Source: Kiloniella spongiae
GTDB lineage: Bacteria; Pseudomonadota; Alphaproteobacteria; Kiloniellales; Kiloniellaceae
Length of the DNA: 64,000 bases
Direction of reading: 5' to 3'
Assembly: GCF_001026905.1 (NCBI RefSeq)
Contig: NZ_LAQL01000003.1
Coordinates: 372,001-436,000, forward strand
The position numbers and the translations under genes were made by a program. Position 1 is the first letter of the stretch, and each line of letters begins with the position of its first letter. The notes beneath the pieces were generated by a model. That model worked only from the letters and a program-made list of their open reading frames with translations. It was not told the DNA's origin and did not search any database. This document shows positions 58,995 to 64,000 of this stretch, piece by piece.

Positions 58995-60404
58995 TTGCCT
59001 GAAAAAGTATCGATTTTGTGGTTTCGCCAAGATCTCAGGCTGGAAGACAATCCGGCATTATGTGCTGCGGTTCAATCCGGACGTTTTTATCCTGTTTATA
59101 TCCTGGATGATGAAAGTGCTGGCCCTTGGGAAATGGGGAATGCCAGTCGAGTTTGGTTGAATGGTTCTCTGGAAAAACTGGATCGCTCGTTAGAAGGAAA
59201 ACTTTCTTTATACAGAGGCAATGCTGAAAAGATACTCCCTGAATTGGCGGCACGTCTTGGTGCAGATTGTGTTTATTGGAACAGGTGTTACGAGCCTTGG
59301 CGGATAAAACGTGACACAAGCATAAAACAAACCCTGACGGATACAAATATCGACGTTAAAAGTTTCAATGGATCATTGTTGTGGGAACCGTGGGAAGTTT
59401 TAAAGAAGGACAGTGCGCCCTATAAAGTTTTTACCCCCTATTATCGTGCGTGTCGGGCCAGTACATTGCCTGCCAAACCGGTTCCTGTACCGAAAAACAT
59501 AACGGCTTTAAAAGATGACAAGTCTTTAAGCCTGCAAGGCTTAAGTTTGCTGCCCAGAGAAAAGGTATGGGTGGAAAGGGTGTGTGCAAATTGGGCAATG
59601 GGGGAGAAGGTAGCCCATATTGCTTTGGAAGTCTTTATTGAAAACGGCTTAGCCCGATATAAAAAAGGGCGTGATTATCCGTCGGAAAAAAGTGTTTCCA
59701 GACTGTCTCCGCATTTGCACTTTGGTGAAGTATCGCCAAACTTTGTATTAGATTTAATTCTGAAACAGGACAATAGCGAAAATCGGGATCATTTTTGTTC
59801 AGAGTTGGCCTGGCGGGAGTTTTCATACTATTTGCTTTATCATTTTCCTAAGCTTTCCGATGAAAATTTTCAGTCCAAGTTTGACGGTTTTAGCTGGTTT
59901 GGCTCTGAAAAGGAACTGAAAGCGTGGCAACAGGGCATGACCGGGGTTCCAATTGTTGACGCGGGCATGCGAGAACTTTGGCAAACAGGGTACATGCATA
60001 ATCGTGTTCGAATGATTGTGGCATCCTTCTTGACCAAGAACCTTGGTGTTCATTGGCGAGAAGGGGCGAAGTGGTTTTGGGATACACTGGTTGATGCCGA
60101 TTTGGCCAGTAACAGTGCCAGTTGGCAGTGGGTGGCCGGATCTGGCGCGGATGCGGCACCCTATTTCCGCATTTTCAATCCGGTTACGCAAAGTAAGCGA
60201 TTTGACGAGGGTGCCGATTACATTTGTACGTATGTTCCCGAACTTGCGAAGTTACCGGCACGCTATATTTTTGCGCCCTGGGAAGCCTCTGTGGAAGTTC
60301 TTCATTCTGCAGGAATTGAGCTGGGGCGTGACTATCCCAAAGTGATTACCTGTCTAAAGTCATCAAGGGAAAAAGCACTTCTGACATACAAGGGATTAGG
60401 ATGA
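58995..60404 (+). CDS. phrB: Deoxyribodipyrimidine photolyase
   Basis: The start is TTG at 58995, as no ATG is near and the N-terminus PEKVSILWFRQDLRLEDNPAL begins properly there. The product is 469 residues, the class I CPD photolyase size. The N-terminal photoantenna domain is followed by the FAD domain with LAWREFSYYLLYHFP, then PIVDAGMRELWQTGYMHNR and WVAGSGADAAPYFRIFNP. The last blocks hold the Trp/Asn/Arg residues of the flavin site and electron path. It repairs UV-made cyclobutane dimers using light. Confidence 0.95.
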   Translation: MPEKVSILWFRQDLRLEDNPALCAAVQSGRFYPVYILDDESAGPWEMGNASRVWLNGSLEKLDRSLEGKLSLYRGNAEKILPELAARLGADCVYWNRCYEPWRIKRDTSIKQTLTDTNIDVKSFNGSLLWEPWEVLKKDSAPYKVFTPYYRACRASTLPAKPVPVPKNITALKDDKSLSLQGLSLLPREKVWVERVCANWAMGEKVAHIALEVFIENGLARYKKGRDYPSEKSVSRLSPHLHFGEVSPNFVLDLILKQDNSENRDHFCSELAWREFSYYLLYHFPKLSDENFQSKFDGFSWFGSEKELKAWQQGMTGVPIVDAGMRELWQTGYMHNRVRMIVASFLTKNLGVHWREGAKWFWDTLVDADLASNSASWQWVAGSGADAAPYFRIFNPVTQSKRFDEGADYICTYVPELAKLPARYIFAPWEASVEVLHSAGIELGRDYPKVITCLKSSREKALLTYKGLG

Positions 60405-60524
60405 TTTTACATTAAAATGAAGATCAGTAAGTTTCTTCATAATTTTTAAAGTCCTTACCTATATGTTTTAGGAAGTGTGTTCTGAGTTTTCTCGAGGGGG
60501 CAAGAGTAAAAATCGGAGAACAGC

Positions 60525-62078
60525 TTGTTGGCAGAAAAAAGTGCGGAGACTCTCGAAAGTCAGTCTGGTAACAAAAAGAAGTATAGAAACTTACGATCTC
60601 AAATTAAAACTGTCTTCAGGACGGGGTATTTACGCGGGATATTTATTGTATCTCTCTTAATCGCAGTTACCTTTCCTTTGGCGGACTATTTTATTGTCCT
60701 GCCTCTCTTTTCCAGCTTCGTTATTCAGCACACTGAAGAAGAAGCTGTGCGTGCTGGTCATCATTTAGCTGATGATCTTATTATACAGAATGATGATGAT
60801 ATTTTTGTTTCTTCTCTATCAGAAGATATGCAAGAAGATGCTCTGTCTTTTGCTCGTGGACTGGGGCTTGTCAAGTTCAAATTATTCGCCCCTGATGGCA
60901 CAATCGTTTATTCGACCGATGAAAACGATATCGGAAAATTAAATGAAAATGATTATTTTCATAATATTGTCGCAAAGGGAGGGGTTTATACCAAACTGGT
61001 ACGCAAAGATAAGCTCAGCTTGGAAGGTGAAGTTGTTACACGGAATGTAGTTGAAACATATGTACCGCTTATGAGGCTTGATGATCCAGGGCATTTTCGG
61101 GGTGCCTTTGAAATTTATTATGACGTGACGGATCGGATCGCTGAAATTGATCGTCTTATTCTGCTCACTACACTGGTTTTGGGGGGGGTCGCTCTGGGGT
61201 TGTTGATAATTGTTTTTTTGACATTACGTTCGGCGGTAACGGTCAATATTGAACGGGACCTTTCTTCACAAGCGCTTCGGGATGTAAATAAAAATCTGGA
61301 AACACGTGTAGCAGAACGTACTAAGGAATTGATGTTGGAAAAAGACCGTGCCGAAATGGCCAGTCGAGCCAAATCGGAATTTCTGGCTAATATGAGCCAT
61401 GAACTAAGAACCCCTCTTAATTCGATTATTGGTTTTTCAGAAACGCTTAATCACGAGATTTTTGGCTCGTTAGGGAGTCAGAAGAATGCAGAGTATGTGG
61501 CCGATATACAAAAATCTGGTAAATTTTTGCTGCAGTTGATTAATGATATCTTGGATATTTCCCGTATTGAGGCTGGCGAACTGGAACTGGATGAAGAGGT
61601 TATCCTTGTAGAGAAGACAATCGAAACAGTTCTTTTTCTTGTCAACGATCGTGCGGAATCAGGTAAGATAAATATTATTACCGAGAATAATACAACTGAC
61701 TTATACGCATTGCTGGATAGCCGACAGTTCAAGCAAATTTTGCTTAACCTTTTGACCAATGCCATTAAGTTTACCGATCCTGGCGGGAAGGTTTTTGTCT
61801 GCTTGGAATGTGACCCCAAGGGCTTTAGTGTTCGTGTTGCGGACACGGGGATCGGAATTTCACAAGAGCATATAGCACGTGTTCAGGAAGCTTTTGGACA
61901 GGTTGCCGGTAGTATGACACGTAATCATGATGGCACGGGACTTGGACTTTCAATAGTTAAAGCCTTGGTCGCTAATCACGGTGGAGAATTCAAACTGGAA
62001 AGTGAACTGGGCAAGGGGACTGTGGCAACAGTGATTTTCCCGGCCGAAAGAATTGTTGAAAAACCAGTGATACAGTGA
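60525..62078 (+). CDS. Membrane-bound sensor histidine kinase
   Basis: The start is TTG at 60525 (GGAGAACAGC before it). The 517-residue product has a transmembrane helix near residues 40-60, an extracytoplasmic sensor domain (about 65-205; [15 protein letters not shown] and YVPLM resemble a PDC/dCache-like fold), a second helix (about 209-232), a linker coiled coil, and the kinase core. The HisKA H-box reads [15 protein letters not shown] with phospho-accepting His292. The HATPase has [16 protein letters not shown], then DTGIGIS and [10 protein letters not shown]. No receiver or response-regulator gene adjoins, so it is an orphan kinase. Confidence 0.92.
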   Translation: MLAEKSAETLESQSGNKKKYRNLRSQIKTVFRTGYLRGIFIVSLLIAVTFPLADYFIVLPLFSSFVIQHTEEEAVRAGHHLADDLIIQNDDDIFVSSLSEDMQEDALSFARGLGLVKFKLFAPDGTIVYSTDENDIGKLNENDYFHNIVAKGGVYTKLVRKDKLSLEGEVVTRNVVETYVPLMRLDDPGHFRGAFEIYYDVTDRIAEIDRLILLTTLVLGGVALGLLIIVFLTLRSAVTVNIERDLSSQALRDVNKNLETRVAERTKELMLEKDRAEMASRAKSEFLANMSHELRTPLNSIIGFSETLNHEIFGSLGSQKNAEYVADIQKSGKFLLQLINDILDISRIEAGELELDEEVILVEKTIETVLFLVNDRAESGKINIITENNTTDLYALLDSRQFKQILLNLLTNAIKFTDPGGKVFVCLECDPKGFSVRVADTGIGISQEHIARVQEAFGQVAGSMTRNHDGTGLGLSIVKALVANHGGEFKLESELGKGTVATVIFPAERIVEKPVIQ

Positions 62079-62219
62079 TTGGTTTGTGTCGCTTTATATT
62101 AAAATATATAGTTCGTTCAGAAGCGAAGCATTTTTTGGGAAAATTCTGCTATACTCTTCTTTTATAATTTGTAGGTATTTCTTTACCTTTAGGAATGGAA
62201 GTGCCTGAAAGGGAGTATT

Positions 62220-62861
62220 ATGGATAGCATTGCAATATATTTACCCGGTATTCTTCTTGCTTATGCAGCTTTTCTTATTTCAATCGCAAGCCCTGGCCCA
62301 AATGTATTGGCCGTTATTGGCACATCGATGGAAGTTGGACGTAAATCGGGCATGGCGTTGGCACTCGGCGTTTCTTTGGGGTCGTTCTGTTGGGCAATGC
62401 TTACCGTGCTCGGGTTATCTGCGTTGTTATCAACCTATGCAATAGCTTTGACCATTATCAAGGTTGGTGGTGGACTATATCTGTTATGGCTGGCGTATAA
62501 ATCATTCAAGGCTGCCCGCCAGAAAACTGATCTAGTTACGAAGACCTTGGCCGGGGGAGATCGAAGCCCTGTAGGTTACTTTTTACGTGGTTTGGCTATT
62601 CAAATGACAAATCCGAAAGCAGTATTAGCGTGGATTGCCATTATTTCAATTGGTTTAACAGAAGGTGCTCCGGTTTGGGTTGGGGTGACAATTGTTGCCG
62701 GTACATCTCTGTTGTCTGTGATTATTCATTTAACTTATGCTGTATCTTTCTCAACACCAGTGATGGTGCATCTATACGCTAAAGCGCGTCGTTCCATTCA
62801 ATTTGCATTAGGAAGTTTTTTTGCTTTTGCGGGTATCAAGCTTTTGAGTTCCCGTTTGTAA
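62220..62861 (+). CDS. LysE/RhtB-family exporter
   Basis: The product is 213 residues with AAGGGAG before the ATG. It has SPGPNVLAVIGTSMEVGRKS, then GVSLGSFCWAMLTVLG and NPKAVLAWIAIISIG, the family signature. About six helices. It exports an amino acid or related compound. It converges on a LysR regulator with 15 bp between, a common arrangement for LysE-type exporters, though regulators of these exporters usually face the other way. Confidence 0.9.
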   Translation: MDSIAIYLPGILLAYAAFLISIASPGPNVLAVIGTSMEVGRKSGMALALGVSLGSFCWAMLTVLGLSALLSTYAIALTIIKVGGGLYLLWLAYKSFKAARQKTDLVTKTLAGGDRSPVGYFLRGLAIQMTNPKAVLAWIAIISIGLTEGAPVWVGVTIVAGTSLLSVIIHLTYAVSFSTPVMVHLYAKARRSIQFALGSFFAFAGIKLLSSRL

Positions 62862-62876
62862 GTGAAAAGCGATTAA

Positions 62877-63791
62877 TCATGATAATTCGGAAGCTGTGAA
62901 ATCTTTTTGACAGTAATCGATGAAGTTTAAAAGGATGCCAGGTAAGACTATTCTTGGTTTGTAGGCTATTACGATTTCGGTTGGATCAATACGCTCTTTG
63001 ATTTTTATAGGGACGACAATATGTCCGTCATAGGTCTGTGTTGTTTGCGGGCGCATTGTAAGGAGAGAAAAGCCCAAACCATGACCAACAGCACTGCGTA
63101 CTGATTCCAGTGACGTTGATCGAAAGGCAATCTGTGGGGTAATATTGTGTGCCGCGAAAATGGTGTAAAAATATTCTCTACTGCCCGGAGCGTCGAATAA
63201 GACGTATGGCTCGTCGGCCAGATTTTGCAAACTTAGCGATTGATGTCCTGACAGTGAATGATTTTCTGGCAAGAGAATATAGGGGCTGGGTCTCGTTAAA
63301 ATATGCCAGGATAATTCAGAAGGATCTAGATCAAGGTTATAGAGAATAGCCAGATCAAGTTCTTCATCCAATAATTTTGAAATAAGTTTTTCCTGTAGAT
63401 GTTCCTCTGCGTCAATCCGAATTCGTGGCACTTGTTTGCGATAGCTACTGACTAATCGGGCAATATGGAATGGAGCGATAGATTGGAAACATCCAAGTCT
63501 TATTGCGCCTTGTAAATTTGAGGCAATATTTTCGGTACTTCTGTGAACAGCTTCAGCATGGTTAAGTAAATCACGAACTTCCAAAAGAAAACTCCGCCCG
63601 GCGATGGTCAGGGACATACCCTTTGCATGTTGTCTGTCGAAGAGTTGAAGCCGGGTTATATCTTCAAGTTTATCAATTGCCTGGGCTATTGCCGGTTGAG
63701 AGATATTTAAGACACGGGCAGCCTGTGCAATGCCGCCCTGTTCAGCAACGACAGCAAAATAATGACATTGTTTGATTGTATATCTAACCAT
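62877..63791 (-). CDS. LysR-type regulator
   Basis: The product is 304 residues. The HTH (residues 1-62) has CHYFAVVAEQGGIAQAARVL, then NISQPAIAQAIDKLE. The effector domain follows with PYVLFDAPGSREYFYTIF. It is divergent from the gene that starts at 63882, 91 bp away, which is probably its target. It is also convergent with the LysE gene. Confidence 0.87.
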   Translation of the reverse strand: MVRYTIKQCHYFAVVAEQGGIAQAARVLNISQPAIAQAIDKLEDITRLQLFDRQHAKGMSLTIAGRSFLLEVRDLLNHAEAVHRSTENIASNLQGAIRLGCFQSIAPFHIARLVSSYRKQVPRIRIDAEEHLQEKLISKLLDEELDLAILYNLDLDPSELSWHILTRPSPYILLPENHSLSGHQSLSLQNLADEPYVLFDAPGSREYFYTIFAAHNITPQIAFRSTSLESVRSAVGHGLGFSLLTMRPQTTQTYDGHIVVPIKIKERIDPTEIVIAYKPRIVLPGILLNFIDYCQKDFTASELS

Positions 63792-63881
63792 ATTTTTCTT
63801 TCTTTATTGTAAGATAATACAATGTTTTTTGAATTAATAAAGTGAGATAGAGTGGCGAGATAACGCAATGTAAGGGAACAG

Positions 63882-64000
63882 ATGATGAGCTTGGTAAATA
63901 TTATCGATTTAAAAAAGCACCCGATATCGGATGAGGGCTTTATGAAATCCTGTCAGGAAAAGCTTGATCAAGATGGGGCCTTGGTTCTTGAAGGGTTTTT
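63882..64000 (+). CDS. Phytanoyl-CoA-dioxygenase-like gene, 3' end outside window
   Basis: Only 39 codons are visible, from ATG 63882 (TAAGGGAACAG before it) to the window end. The visible LDQDGALVLEGF pattern is the typical start of 2-oxoglutarate/Fe(II) oxygenases of the phytanoyl-CoA dioxygenase type, where a residue-rich strand follows the first helix. The catalytic His-x-Asp motif would lie beyond the window. It is divergent from the LysR gene. The identification is tentative because so little is seen. Confidence 0.5.
   Translation, partial: MMSLVNIIDLKKHPISDEGFMKSCQEKLDQDGALVLEGF

Overview
The window reads as a stretch of chromosome from a Gram-negative bacterium, most likely a marine or brackish alphaproteobacterium of moderate GC. 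The signs are dense operons, TRAP and OpuA-type uptake systems, a type I secretion adaptor, LysR/GntR/TetR/AraC regulators and lysine- and glutamate-rich coding. No rRNA, tRNA, CRISPR array, phage or plasmid module was seen. The only intact mobile element is one IS5-family insertion sequence. The genus cannot be named from the sequence alone.

Layout. 1-2.2 kb: a truncated VOC protein, a GNAT enzyme paired with a LuxR-like regulator, and an XRE regulator. 2.6-5.6 kb: a 1002-residue modular, repeat-containing, probably exported protein. 5.9-9.6 kb: a tightly overlapped amino-acid operon (DauR/YheO-like regulator, EutB-like dehydratase, PLP aminotransferase, ornithine-cyclodeaminase-like enzyme). 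9.8-13.6 kb: an ABC-F ATPase, a lipoprotein and an orphan HlyD adaptor. 13.6-15.7 kb: an LldR-like regulator divergent from L-lactate dehydrogenase. 15.8-21.2 kb: a Sel1 protein, a DUF2157/DUF4401/GDYXXLXY membrane trio, a P-loop protein and a GYF/RDD membrane protein. 21.3-22.3 kb: a thiopurine methyltransferase gene behind a consensus SoxR promoter, coupled to a small monooxygenase-like gene broken by one TAG codon. 22.4-28.9 kb: a LysR regulator divergent from a CuyA-like lyase, an alpha/beta hydrolase and an OpuA-like ABC importer whose permease carries an unusual N-terminal fusion.

29-35 kb: an unknown protein divergent from a WYL regulator, glyoxalase I, a LysE exporter, an AhpD-like protein and a large MscS channel. 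35.3-39.4 kb: a TRAP transporter and an AraC-type regulator. 39.4-41.2 kb: two divergent orphan periplasmic binding proteins. 41.3-43.3 kb: a VOC protein and a TetR regulator divergent from a short-chain dehydrogenase. Their shared promoter region holds a large dyad whose core recurs upstream of the AhpD-like gene 10 kb away. 43.5-45.6 kb: a chemoreceptor fused to an NrtS-like nitrate/nitrite membrane domain, and MTA/SAH nucleosidase. 45.9-51.1 kb: YciI, a PEP-mutase/isocitrate-lyase-like enzyme, an EamA exporter, and an ArsR/amine oxidase/spermidine synthase group. 51.3-56.8 kb: a Sel1 protein, a DUF2975/XRE pair, a manganese-type pyrophosphatase, a ThrE-type exporter and two small unknowns. 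56.8-58.2 kb: the IS with its 3-bp target duplication, then a gene remnant. 58.2-64 kb: a PPOX-family protein, DNA photolyase, a histidine kinase, a LysE exporter convergent with a LysR regulator, and the start of an oxygenase-like gene cut by the window edge.

The strongest regulatory signals are the SoxR promoter (22265-22295) and the TetR dyad with its distant third site. The most unusual genes are the NrtS-chemoreceptor fusion, the fused OpuA-type permease and the GNAT/LuxR-like pair with a dyad covering the GNAT ribosome binding site. Gene functions are family-level readings by eye; no database search was run.
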